The position numbers and the translations under genes were made by a program. From Lophius americanus (taxonomy: Eukaryota; Chordata; Actinopteri; Lophiiformes; Lophiidae), in assembly GCA_037951165.1 (NCBI GenBank), contig JBBDHG010000439.1:1-64000 (forward strand): a DNA stretch of 64,000 bases, in the 5' to 3' direction. Positions 1 to 13,508 of the stretch are shown piece by piece. The notes beneath the pieces were generated by a model, which did not search any database, had not been told where the DNA came from, and was given only the letters and a program-made list of their open reading frames with translations. Each line of letters begins with the position of its first letter. The first letter of the stretch is position 1.

Positions 1-1170
1 AATGTGTTAGATTTGTGTTTTATATGTGTTATGTATGTTATATATGTCTCATATTTTATATACATGTGTTATATATGTGTTAAATTTGTGTTATATATGT
101 CTCATATATGTGTCATATATGTGTCATATGTGTTATAAATGTGTTATTAATGTCTCATATATGTGTTATATTTGTGTTATATATGTGTTATATATGTTAT
201 ATATGTGTTATATATTTGTTATATCTGTGTAATATATGTCATATATGTGTTACATATGTCTCATATGTGTTATATACGTATTACATATGTGTTATATATG
301 TGTTATATACGTCTCATATATGTGTTATATATGTGTTATATACGTCACATATATGTGTTATATATGTGTTATGTATGTTATGTATGTGTTATGTATGTTA
401 TGTATGTCTCATATTTGTGTTATATATGTGTTATATATGTGCTATATATGTGTTATATATGTGTTATATATGTGTTATATACGTCTCATATATGTGTTAT
501 ATATGTGTTATGTATGTTATGTATGTGTTATGTATGTTATGTATATCTCATATTTGTGTTATATATGTGTTAGTTATATATGTGTTATATATGTCTCATA
601 TATGTGTTATATATGTGTTATGTATGTTATGTATGTGTTATGTATGTCTCATATATGTGTTTATATATGTTATATGTTATATATGTCTCATACATGTGTT
701 ATATATGTTATATGTTATGTATGTGTCATAAATGTGTTAGATTTGTGTTTTATATGTGTTATGTATGTTATATATGTCTCATATTTTATATACATGTGTT
801 ATATATGTGTTAAATTTGTGTTATATATGTCTCATATATGTGTCATATATGTGTCATATGTGTTATAAATGTGTTATTAATGTCTCATATATGTGTTATA
901 TTTGTGTTATATATGTGTTATATATGTTATATATGTGTTATATATTTTGTTATATCTGTGTAATATATGTCATATATGTGTTACATATGTCTCATATGTG
1001 TTATATACGTATTACATATGTGTTATATATGTGTTATATACGTCTCATATATGTGTTATATATGTGTTATATACGTCACATATATGTGTTATATATGTGT
1101 TATGTATGTTATGTATGTGTTATGTATGTTATGTATGTCTCATATTTGTGTTATATATGTGTTATATATT
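1..1170 (+). repeat. 730-bp tandem duplication within the array
   Basis: Positions 1-439 recur at 731-1170. Both copies start with AATGTGTTAGATTTGTG and carry the same order of variant units (TCATATTTTATATAC, GTTATTAATGTCTC, TATACGTATTACATATG, TACGTCACATATATG). Copy 2 has one extra T at about 943-947 (ATATTTTGTT against ATATTTGTT). The copies diverge after about 439/1170. Because the window begins inside copy 1, the true left boundary is unknown. Confidence 0.85.
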
Positions 1171-4100
1171 TGTTATATATGTGTTATATAAGTGTTATAT
1201 ATGTGTTATGTATGTCTCATATATGTGTTATATATGTGTTATATACGTGTTATATGTGTTATATATGTTTTATATGTGTTATGTATGTCTCATATATGTG
1301 TTATATATGTGTTATATATGTCTCATATATGTGCTATATATGTGTTATATAAGTGTTATATATGTGTTATATATGTCTCATATATGTGTTATATATGTGT
1401 TATTTATGTCTCATGTCTCATATGCGTCTCACATGTGTTATATATGTGTTATATACGTGTTATATGTGTTATATATGTTTTATATGTGTTATGTATGTCT
1501 CATATATGTGAGATATATGTGTTATATATTTCTCATATATGTGCTATATATGTGTTATATATGTGTTATATATGTGTTATATACGTCTCATATATGTGTT
1601 ATATATGTGTTATGTATGTTATGTATGTGTTATGTATGTTATGTATATCTCATATTTGTGTTATATATGTGTTATATATGTGTTATATATGTGTTATATA
1701 TGTCTCATATATGTGTTATATATGTTATATGTTATATATGTCTCATACATGTGTTATATATGTGTTATGTATGTTATGTATGTGTTATATATGTTATATG
1801 TTATATATGTCTCATACATGTGTTATATATGTTATATGTTATGTATGTGTCCATAAATGTGTTAGATTTGTGTTTTATATGTGTTATGTATGTTATATAT
1901 GTCTCATATGTTATATACATGTGTTATATATGTGTTATATTTGTGTTATATATGTCTCATATATGTGTCATATATGTGTCATATGTGTTATAAATGTGTT
2001 ATTAATGTCTCATATATGTGTTATATTTGTGTTATGTATGTTATGTATGTTTCTATGTATGTTATGTATGTCTCATATTTGTGTTATATATGTGTTATTT
2101 ATGTCTCATGTCTCATATGCGTCTCACATGTGTTATATATGTTATATATGTGTTATATATTTGTTATATCTGTGTAATATATGTCATATATGTGTTACAT
2201 ATGTCTCATATGTGTTATATACGTATTACATATGTGTTATATATGTGTTATATACGTCTCATATATGTGTTATATATGTGTTATGTATGTTATGTATGTT
2301 TCTATGTATGTTATGTATGTCTCATATTTGTGTTATATATGTGTTATTTATGTCTCATGTCTCATATGCGTCTCACATGTGTTATATATGTGTTATATAC
2401 CTGTTATATGTTTATATGTGTTTTATATGTGTAATGTATGTCTCATATATGTGATATATATGTGTTCTATATGTCTCATATATGTGCTATATATGTGTTA
2501 TATATGTGTTATATATGTGTTATATACGTCTCATATATGTGTTATATATGTGTTATGTATGTTATGTATGTGTTATGTATGTTATGTATATCTCATATTT
2601 GTGTTATATATGTGTTATATATGTGTTATATATGTCTCATATATGTGTTATATATGTTATATGTTATATATGTCTCATACATGTGTTATATATGTGTTAT
2701 GTATGTTAATGTATGTGTTATGTATGTCTCATATATGTGTTATATATGTTATATGTTATATATGTCTCATATATGTGTTATATATGTGTTATATATATGT
2801 TATATATGTGTTATATACGTCTCATATAAGTGTTATATATGTGTTATGTATGTTATGTATGTGTTATGTATGTTATGTATGTTTGATATTTGTGATATAT
2901 ATGTGTTATGTATGTTATGTATGTTTCTATGTATGATATGTATGAGTCATATATGTGTTATATATGTGTTATATTTGTGTTATATATGTGTTATATACGT
3001 CTCATATATTTGTTATATATGTGTTATGTATGTTATGTATGTGTTATATATGTGTTATGTATGTTATGTATGTGTTATATATGTGTTATATATGTGTTAT
3101 ATATGTGTTACATATGTCTCATATATGTGTTATATATGTGTTATTTATGTCTCATGTCTCATATGCGTCTCACATGTGTTTATATATGTGTTATATACGT
3201 GTTATATGTGTTATATATGTTTTTATATGTGTTATGTATGTCTCATATATGTGAGATATATGTGTTATATATTTCTCATATATGTGCTATATATGTGTTA
3301 TATATGTGTTATATATGTGTTATATACGTCTCATATATGTGTTATATATGTGTTATGTATGTTATGTATGTGTTATGTATGTTATGTATATCTCATATTT
3401 GTGTTATATATGTGTTATATATGTGTTATATATGTGTTATATATGTCTCATATATGTGTTATATATGTGTTATGTATGTTATGTATGTGTTATGTATGTC
3501 TCATATATGTGTTATATATGTTATATGTTATATATGTCTCATACATGTGTTATATATGTTATATGTTATGTATGTGTCATAAATGTGTTAGATTTGTGTT
3601 TTATATGTGTTATGTATGTTATATATGTCTCATATTTTATATACATGTGTTATATATGTGTTAAATTTGTGTTATATATTATATTGTGTCATATATGTGT
3701 CATATGTGTTATAAATGTGTTATTAATGTCTCATATATGTGTTATATTTGTGTTATATATGTGTTATATATGTTATATATGTGTTATATATTTGTTATAT
3801 CTGTGTAATATAAGTCATATATGTGTTACATATGTCTCATATGTGTATATATACGTATTACATATGTGTTATATATGTGTTATATACGTCTCATATATGT
3901 GTTATATATGTGTTATATACGTCACATATATGTGTTATATATGTGTTATGTATGTTATGTATGTGTTATGTATGTTATGTATGTCTCATATTTGTGTTAT
4001 ATATGTGTTATATATTTGTTATATATGTGTTATATAAGTGTTATATATGTGTTATGTATGTCTCATATATGTGTTATATATGTGTTATATACGTGTTATA

Positions 4101-4990
4101 TGTGTTATATATGTTTTATATGTGTTATGTATGTCTCATATATTGTGTTATATATGTGTTATATATGTCTCATATATGTGCTATATATGTGTTATATAAG
4201 TGTTATATATGTGTTTATATATGTCTCATATATGTGTTTATATTTGTGTTATGTATGTTATGTCTGTGTTATGTATGTTATGTATGTCTCATATTTGTGT
4301 TATATATGTGTTATATATGTGTTATATATGTCTCATATGTGTGTTATATATGTGTTATTTATGTCTCAGTGTCTCATATGCGTCTCACATGTGTTATATA
4401 CGTGTTATATACGTGTTATATGTGTTATTTATGTTTTATATGTGTTATGTATGTCTCATATAAGTGTTAAATATGTGTTATATATGTCTCATATATGTGC
4501 TATATAAGTGTTATATATGTGTTATATATGTGTTATATACGTCTCATATATGTGTTATATATGTGTTTATGTATGTTATGTATGTGTTATGTATGTTATG
4601 TATATCTCATATTTGTGTTTATATATGTGTTATATATGTCTCATATATGTGTTATATATGTGTTATATTTGTGTTATATATGTGTTATGTATGTTATAAT
4701 AGGTCTCATATGTGTTATATATGTGTTATGTATGTTATGTTTGTGTTATGTATGTGTTATGTATGTCTCATATATGTCTCATATATGTGTCATATGTGTT
4801 ATATATGTGTTATTAATGTCTCATATATGTGTTATATTTGTGTTATATATGTGTTATATATGTTATATATGTGTTATATATGTTATATATGTGTTATATC
4901 TGAGTTATATCTGTGTAATATATGTTATATATGTGTTATATATGTGTTATGTATGTCTCATATATGTGTTATATATGTGTTATATATGTG
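1171..4990 (+). repeat. mosaic 11-mer array, family-I-like variants
   Basis: Irregular mixture of the same variant units. GTTAGATTTG markers recur near 1,861 and 3,588, and TCTCATGTCTCATATGCG markers near 1,411, 2,107, 2,354 and 3,152. Several local insertions of one base (for example TGTTTATATATG near 3,178 and 4,213) break the 11-bp register, which is less common in the later HOR blocks. No block here matches its neighbour over a full kilobase, consistent with an older or more rearranged part of the array. No gene seen. Confidence 0.75.
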
Positions 4991-6000
4991 TTATATATGT
5001 GTTATATACGTCTCATATATGTGTTATATATGTGTTATGTATGTTATGTATGTGTTATGTATGTTATGTATGTTTGATATTTGTGATATATATGTGTTAT
5101 GTATGTTATGTATGTTTCTATGTATGATATGTATGAGTCATATATGTGTTATATATGTGTTATATTTGTGTTATATATGTGTTATATACGTCTCATATAT
5201 TTGTTATATATGTGTTATGTATGTTATGTATGTGTTATATATGTGTTATATATGTGTTATATATGTGTTATATATGTCTCATATATGTGTTATATATCTG
5301 TTATACATGTGTTATATACTTGTTATATGTGTTATATATGTGTTATATGTGTTATATATGTGTTATGTATGTCTCATGTCTCATATGCGTCTCATATGTG
5401 TTATATATGTGTTATATATGTCTCATATATGTGTTATATATGTGTTATATATGTGTTATATATGTGTTATATATGTCTCATATATGTGTTATATATGTGT
5501 TATGTATGTTATGTATGTGTTATGTATGTTATGTATGTTTGATATTTGTGAAATATATGTGTTATGTATGTTATGTATGTTTCTATGTATGATATGTATA
5601 AGTCATATATGTGTTATATATGTGTTATATTTGTGTTATATATGTGTTATATACGTCTCATATATTTGTTATATATGTGTTATGTATGTTATGTATGTGT
5701 TATATATGTGTTATATATGTGTTATATATGTGTTATATATGTCTCATATATGTGTTATATATGTGTTATTTATGTCTCATGTCTCATATGCGTCTCACAT
5801 GTGTTATATATGTGTTATATACGTGTTATATGTTATATATGTTTTATATGTATTATGTATGTCTCATATATGTGATATATATGTGTTATATATGTCTCAT
5901 ATATGTGCTATATATGTGTTATATATGTGTTATATATGTGTTATATTCGTCTCATATATGTGTTATATATGTGTTATGTATGTTATGTATGTGTTATGTA
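4991..6000 (+). repeat. 465-bp partial tandem duplication
   Basis: The distinctive string TTTCTATGTATGATATGTAT occurs at about 5,115 and again 465 bp later at about 5,580, each time preceded by ATGTTTGATATTTGTGA and followed by the same series through the TATACGTCTCATATATTTG unit. The copies differ in a few bases (TGATATATATG against TGAAATATATG, GTATGAGTC against GTATAAGTC). A third copy of this marker lies near 2,927 and a fourth near 31,720. Confidence 0.75.
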
Positions 6001-6592
6001 TGTTATGTATATCTCATATTTGTGTTATATATGTGTTATATATGTGTTATATATGTGTTATATATGTCTCATATATGTGTTATATATGTTATATGTTATA
6101 TATGTCTCATACATGTGTTATATATGTGTTATGTATGTTATGTATGTGTTATGTATGTCTCATATATGTGTTATATATGTTATATGTTATATATGTCTCA
6201 TACATGTGTTATATATGTTATATGTTATGTATGTGTCATAAATGTGTTAGATTTGTGTTATATATGTGTTATATTTGTGTTTTATATGTGTTATGTATGT
6301 TATATATGTCTCATATGTTATATACATGTGTTATATATGTTTTATATATGTTTTATATATGTTATATATGTTATATATGTGTTATATATGTGTTATATCT
6401 GTGTAATATATGTTATATATGCGTTATATATGTGTTATGTATGTCTCATATATGTGTCATATATGTGTTATATATGTGTTATATATGTCTCATATATGTG
6501 TTATATATGTGTTATATTTGTGTTATATATGTCTCATATATGTGTCATATATGTGTCATATGTGTTATAAATGTGTTATTAATGTCTCATAT
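6001..6592 (+). repeat. 11-mer array between the 465-bp and 935-bp duplications
   Basis: Satellite units only. The stretch contains the GTCATAAATGTGTTAGATTT marker at about 6,235 and a GCGTTATATATG variant at about 6,421 that recurs in later HOR blocks (for example near 12,280, 16,632, 33,600). It ends at the left edge of the 935-bp duplication. No gene seen. Confidence 0.7.
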
Positions 6593-8470
6593 ATGTGTTA
6601 TATTTGTGTTATATATGTGTTATATATGTAATATATGTGTTATATATTTGTTATATCTGTGTAATATATGTCATATTTGTGTTACATATGTCTCATATGT
6701 GTTATATACGTATTATATATGTGTTATATATGTGTTATATACGTCTCATATATGTGTTATATATGTGTTATATACGTCACATATATGTGTTATATATGTG
6801 TTATGTATGTTATGTATGTGTTATGTATGTTATGTATGTCTCATATTTGTGTTATATATGTGTTATATATTTGTTATATATGTGTTATATAAGTGTTATA
6901 TATGTGTTATATATGTGTTATATACGTGTTATATGTGTTATATATGTTTTATATGTGTTATGTATGTCTCATATATGTGTTATATATGTGTTATATATGT
7001 CTCATATATGTGCTATATATGTGTTATATAAGTGTTATATATGTGTTATATATGTCTCATATATGTGTTATATATGTGTTATGTATGTTATGTCTGTGTT
7101 ATGTATGTTATGTATGTCTCATATTTGTGTTATATATGTGTTATATATGTGTTATATATGTGTTATATATGTCTCATATGTGTGTTATATATGTGTTATT
7201 TATGTCTCATGTCTCATATGCGTCTCACATGTGTTATATACGTGTTATATACGTGTTATATGTGTTATTTATGTTTTATATGTGTTATGTATGTCTCATA
7301 TATGTGTTAAATATGTGTTATATATGTCTCATATATGTGCTATATATGTGCTATATATGTGTTATATATGTGTTATATACGTCTCATATATGTGTTATAT
7401 ATGTGTTATGTATGTTATGTATGTGTTATGTATGTTATGTATATCTCATATTTGTGTTATATATGTGTTATATATGTGTTATATATGTATATAACCCATA
7501 TATATATGTGTTATATATGTCTCATATATGTGTTATATTTGTGTTATATATGTGTTATATATGTTATATATGTGTTATATATTTGTTATATCTGTGTAAT
7601 ATATGTCATATTTGTGTTACATATGTCTCATATGTGTTATATACGTATTATATATGTGTTATATATGTGTTATATACGTCTCATATATGTGTTATATATG
7701 TGTTATATACGTCACATATATGTGTTATATATGTGTTATGTATGTTATGTATGTGTTATGTATGTTATGTATGTCTCATATTTGTGTTATATATGTGTTA
7801 TATATTTGTTATATATGTGTTATATAAGTGTTATATATGTGTTATATATGTGTTATATACGTGTTATATGTGTTATATATGTTTTATATGTGTTATGTAT
7901 GTCTCATATATGTGTTATATATGTGTTATATATGTCTCATATATGTGCTATATATGTGTTATATAAGTGTTATATATGTGTTATATATGTCTCATATATG
8001 TGTTATATATGTGTTATGTATGTTATGTCTGTGTTATGTATGTTATGTATGTCTCATATTTGTGTTATATATGTGTTATATATGTGTTATATATGTGTTA
8101 TATATGTCTCATATGTGTGTTATATATGTGTTATTTATGTCTCATGTCTCATATGCGTCTCACATGTGTTATATACGTGTTATATACGTGTTATATGTGT
8201 TATTTATGTTTTATATGTGTTATGTATGTCTCATATATGTGTTAAATATGTGTTATATATGTCTCATATATGTGCTATATATGTGTTATATATGTGTTAT
8301 ATATGTGTTATATACGTCTCATATATGTGTTATATATGTGTTATGTATGTTATGTATGTGTTATGTATGTTATGTATATCTCATATTTGTGTTATATATG
8401 TGTTATATATGTGTTATATATGTATATAACCCATATATATATGTGTTATATATGTCTCATATATGTGTTA
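6593..8470 (+). repeat. 935-bp tandem duplication, two copies
   Basis: Positions 6,593-7,527 and 7,528-8,470 are adjacent copies at a constant offset of 935 bp (85 x 11). Both carry, in order, CGTATTATATATG, TACGTCACATATATG, the CTCATGTCTCATATGCG marker and the family-I form GTATATAACCCATAT (AACCC at 7,493 and 8,428). Few differences are visible: ATGTAATATATG against ATGTTATATATG near 6,630/7,565, and one GTGCTATATATGTGCTATA against GTGCTATATATGTGTTATA near 7,340/8,275. The same segment recurs five times between 34 and 46.4 kb. Confidence 0.88.
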
Positions 8471-10020
8471 TATATGTTATATGTTATATATGTCTCATAC
8501 ATGTGTTATATATGTGTTATGTACGTGTTATGTATGTGTCATATATGTGTCATATATGTGTTATATATGTTATATATGTTTTGTGTTATACATGTGTTAT
8601 ATATGTTATATATGTGTTATATATGGTATATATGTGTTATATCTGTGTTATATCTGTGTAATATATGTTATATATGTGTTATATATGTGTTATGTATGTC
8701 TCATATATGTGTAATATATGTGTTATATATGTGTTATGTATGTGTTATGTATGTGTTATGTATGTCTCATATATGTGTCATATTTCTGTCATATGTGTTA
8801 TCTATGTATTATGTATGTCTCATATAAGTTATATATGTGTTATATCTGTTTTATATATGTTATATATGTGTTATATATGTGTTATATATGTGTCATATAT
8901 GTGTTATATATGTGTTATATATGTCTCATATATGTGTTATATCTGTGTTATATCTGTGTAATATGTGTTATATATGTGTTATATATGTGTTATGTATGTC
9001 TCATAAATGTGTTATATATGTGTTATATATGTGTTATATTTTGTTTTTTATATGTGTTATGTATGTTATATATGTCTCATATGTTATATATATGTGTTAT
9101 GTATGTTATGTATGTGTTATGTATGTGTTATGTATGTCTCATATATGTGTTATATATGTTATATCTGTGTGTAATATGTTATATATGTGTTATATATGTT
9201 ATATATGTGTAATATATGTGTTATATCTCTGTAATATATGTTATGTATGTGTTGGGTATGTCTCCTATATGTGTTATATATGTTATATATATGTAATATA
9301 TGTGTTATATATGTGTTATATCTGTGTAATATATGTTATATATGTGTTATATATGTGTTATGTATGTTATATATGTGTTATATATGTTATATATGTGTTA
9401 TATCTCTGTTATATCTGTGTAATATGTTATATATGTGTTATATATGTGTTATGTATGTCTCATATATGTGTAATATATGTGTTATATATCTTATATATGT
9501 GTTATATATGTGTTATATGTGTTATATATGTGTTATGTATGTCTCATGTCTCATATGCGTCTCATATGTGTTTTACATGTGTTATATACTTGTTATATGT
9601 GTTATATATGTGTTATATGTGTTATATATGTGTTTTGTATGTCTCATGTCTCATATGCGTCTCATATGTGTTATATATGTGTTATATATGTCTCATATAT
9701 GTGTTATATATGTGTTATATATGTGTTATATATGTGTTATATACGTCTCATATATGTGTTATATATGTGTTATGTATGTTATGTATGTGTTATGTGTGTT
9801 ATGTATGTTTGATATTTGTGATATATATGTGTTATGTATGTTATGTATGTTTCTATGTATGTTATGTATGTGTCATATATGTGTTATATATGTGTTATAT
9901 ATATGTTATATATGTGTTATATACGTCTCATATATTTGTTATATATGTGTTATGTATATTATGTATGTGTTATATATGTGTTATATATGTGTTATATATG
10001 TGTTATATATGTCTCATATA
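8471..10020 (+). repeat. family-I tail with T-run and GTTGGGT markers
   Basis: This stretch continues the family-I HOR order: TATGGTATATATG near 8,624, GTCATATTTCTGTCATATG near 8,778, the T-run ATTTTGTTTTTTATATG near 9,038, and GTGTTGGGTATGTCTCC at 9,249-9,265. The last two are among the few non-satellite-like strings in the array. Both recur in the 32.5-47.6 kb block at matching spacing. From about 9,480 the content changes to closely spaced CTCATGTCTCATATGCG markers and grades into family II. Confidence 0.75.
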
Positions 10021-12920
10021 TGTGTTATATATGTGTTATTTATGTCTCATGTCTCATATGCGTCTCACATGTGTTATATATGTGTTATGTACGTGTTATA
10101 TGTGTTATATATGTTTTATATGTGTTATGTATGTCTCATATATGTGTTATATATGTGTTATATATGTCTCATATATGTGCTATATATGTGTTATATAAGT
10201 GTTATATATGTGTTATATATGTCTCATATATGTGTTATATATGTGTTATGTATGTTATGTATGTGTTATGTATGTTATGTATGTCTCATATTTGTGTTAT
10301 ATATGTGTTATATATGTGTTATATATGTCTCATATGTGTGTTATTTATGTGTTATTTATGTCTTATGTCTCATATGCGTCTCACATGTGTTATATACGTG
10401 TTATATACGTGTTATATGTGTTATTTATGTTTTATATGTGTTATGTATGTCTCATATATGTGATATATATGTGTTATATATGTCTCATATATGTGCTATA
10501 TATGTGTTATATATGTGTTATATATGTGTTATATACGTCTCATATATGTGTCATATATGTGTTATGTATGTTATGTATGTGTTATGTATGTTATGTATAT
10601 CTCATATTTGTGTTATATATGTGTTATATATGTGTTATATATGTGTATAACCCATATATATATGTGTTATATATGTCTCATATATGTGTTATATATGTTA
10701 TATGTTATATATGTCTCATACATGTGTTATATATGTGTTATGTATGTGTTATGTATGTGTCATATATGTGTTATATTTGTTATATATGTGTTATATATGT
10801 CTCATATATGTGTTATATATGTTATATGTTATATATGTCTCATACATGTGTTATATATGTGTTATGTATGTGTTATGTATGTGTCATATATGTGTCATAT
10901 ATGTGTTATATATGTTATATATGTTTTGTGTTATACATGTGTTATATATGTTATATATGTGTTATATATATTATATATGTGTTATATCTGTGTTATATCT
11001 GTGTAATATATGTTATATATGTGTTATATATGTGTTATGTATGTCTCATATATGTGTAATATATGTGTTATATATGTTATATATGTGTTATATATGTGTT
11101 ATGTATGTCTCATGTCTCATATGCGTCTCATATGTGTTATACATGTGTTATATACTTGTTATATGTGTTATATATGTGTTATATGTGTTATATATGTGTT
11201 ATGTATGTCTCATGTCTCATATGCGTCTCATATGTGTTATATATGTGTTATATATGTCTCATATATGTGTTATATATGTGTTATATATGTGTTATATATA
11301 TGTTATATACGTCTCATATATGTGTTATATATGTGTTTTGTATGTTATGTATATGTTATGTATGTTATGTATGTTTGATATTTTTGATATATATGTGTTA
11401 TGTATGTTATGTATGTTTCTATGTATGTTATGTATGTGTCATATATGTGTTATATATGTGTTATATATATGTTATATATGTGTTATATACGTCTCATATA
11501 TTTGTTATATATGTGTTATGTATGTTATGTATGTGTTATATATGTGTTATATATGTGTTATATGTGTTTTATATATGTCTCATATATGTGTTATATATGT
11601 GTTATTTATGTCTCATGTCTCATATGCGTCTCACATGTGTTATATATGTGTTATATACGTGTTATATGTGTTATATATGTTTTATATGTGTTATGTATGT
11701 CTCATATATGTGATAAATATGTGTTATATATGTCTCATATATTTGCTATATATGTGTTATATATGTGTTATATATGTGTTATATATGTGTTATATACGTC
11801 TCATATATGTGTTATATATGTGTTATGTATGTTATGTATGTGTTATGTATGTTATGTATATCTCATATTTATGTTATATATGTGTTATATATGTGTTATA
11901 TATGTGTTATATATGTCTCATATATGTGTTATATATGTTATATGTTATATATGTCTCATACGTGTGTTATATATGTGTTATGTATGTTATGTATGTGTTA
12001 TGTATGTGTTATGTATGTCTCATATATGTGTTATATATGTTATATGTTATATATGTCTCATACATGTGTTATATATGTTATATGTTATGTATGTGTCATA
12101 AATGTGTTATATTTGTGTTATATATGTGTTATATTTGTGTTTTATATGTGTTATGTATTTTATATATGTCTCATATGTTATATACATGTGTTATATATGT
12201 GTTATATATGTTTTATATGTGTAATATATGTTATATATGTGTTATATATGTGTTATATCTGTGTAATATATGTTATATATGCGTTATATATGTGTTATGT
12301 ATGTCTCATATATGTGTCATATATGTGTTATATATGTGTTATATATGTCTCATATATGTGTCATATGTGTTATATTTGTGTTATATATGTGTTATATATC
12401 TTATATATGTGTTATATATGTGTTATATCTGTGTAATATATGTCATATATGTGTTACATATGTCTCATATGTGTTATATACGTATTACATATGTGTTATA
12501 TATGTGTTATATACGTCTCATATATGTGTTATATATGTGTTATGTATGTTATGTATGTTTCTATGTATGTTATGTATGTCTCATATATGTGTTATATATG
12601 TGTTATATACGTCACATATATGTGTTATATATGTGTTATGTATGTTATGTATGTGTTATGTATGTTATGTATGTCTCATATATGTGTTATATATTTGTTA
12701 TATATGTGTTATGTATGTCTCATATATGTGTTATATATGTGTTATTAATGTCTCATGTCTCATATGCGTCTCACATGTGTTATATATGTGTTATATACGT
12801 GTTATATGTGTTATATATGTTTTATATGTGTTATGTATGTCTCATATATGTGTTATATATGTGTTATATATGTCTCATATATGTGCTATATATGTGTTAT
12901 ATAAGTGTTATATATGTGTT
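10021..12920 (+). repeat. family-II segment, copied again 10,953 bp downstream
   Basis: This 2.9-kb segment matches 20,974-23,906 with an offset of exactly 10,953 bp over most of its length. From about 12,370 the offset becomes 10,986 because the first copy lacks 33 bp (3 x 11) that the second has near 23,320-23,352. Shared rare strings include TTTGATATTTTTGATATATA (about 11,376 and 22,329) and GTATGTTATGTATATGTTAT (about 11,340 and 22,293). AACCC marker at 10,649 in the family-II form GTGTATAACCC. Confidence 0.85.
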
Positions 12921-13508
12921 ATATATGTCTCATATATGTGTTATATATGTGTTATGTATGTTATGTATGTGTTATGTATGTTATGTATGTCTCATATTTG
13001 TGTTATATATGTGTTATATATGTGTTATATATGTCTCATATGTGTGTTATTTATGTGTTATTTATGTCTTATGTCTCATATGCGTCTCACATGTGTTATA
13101 TACGTGTTATATACGTGTTATATGTGTTATTTATGTTTTATATGTGTTATGTATGTCTCATATATGTGATATATATGTGTTATATATGTCTCATATATGT
13201 GCTATATATGTGTTATATATGTGTTATATATGTGTTATATACGTCTCATATATGTGTCATATATGTGTTATGTATGTTATGTATGTGTTATGTATGTTAT
13301 GTATATCTCATATTTGTGTTATATATGTGTTATATATGTGTTATATATGTGTATAACCCATATATATATGTGTTATATATGTCTCATATATGTGTTATAT
13401 ATGTTATATGTTATATATGTCTCATACATGTGTTATATATGTGTTATGTATGTGTTATGTATGTGTCATATATGTGTTATATTTGTTATATATGTGTTAT
13501 ATATGTCT
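12921..13508 (+). repeat. family-II array leading into the 3.84-kb HOR
   Basis: Satellite units in the order seen at 14,803-15,390 and 18,643-19,230: TTATGTCTCATATGCG, paired TATACGTGTTATATACG, TATGTGATATATATG, and GTGTATAACCC (AACCC at 13,355). It is a partial HOR copy 1,882 bp upstream of the next one. No gene seen. Confidence 0.75.

Noticed and set aside
1070..1085. ACGTCA as a CRE-like transcription factor site
   Set aside because: TACGTCACATATATG is a fixed HOR variant, and a half-site in satellite DNA without a promoter is not evidence of regulation.
4464..7031. 855-codon open frame, and hundreds of other long frames, as protein-coding genes
   Set aside because: All three frames are open at once across the array, the product has an 11-residue period fixed by the DNA repeat, and starts and stops coincide with variant units. 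No domain, codon bias or flanking signal is seen.
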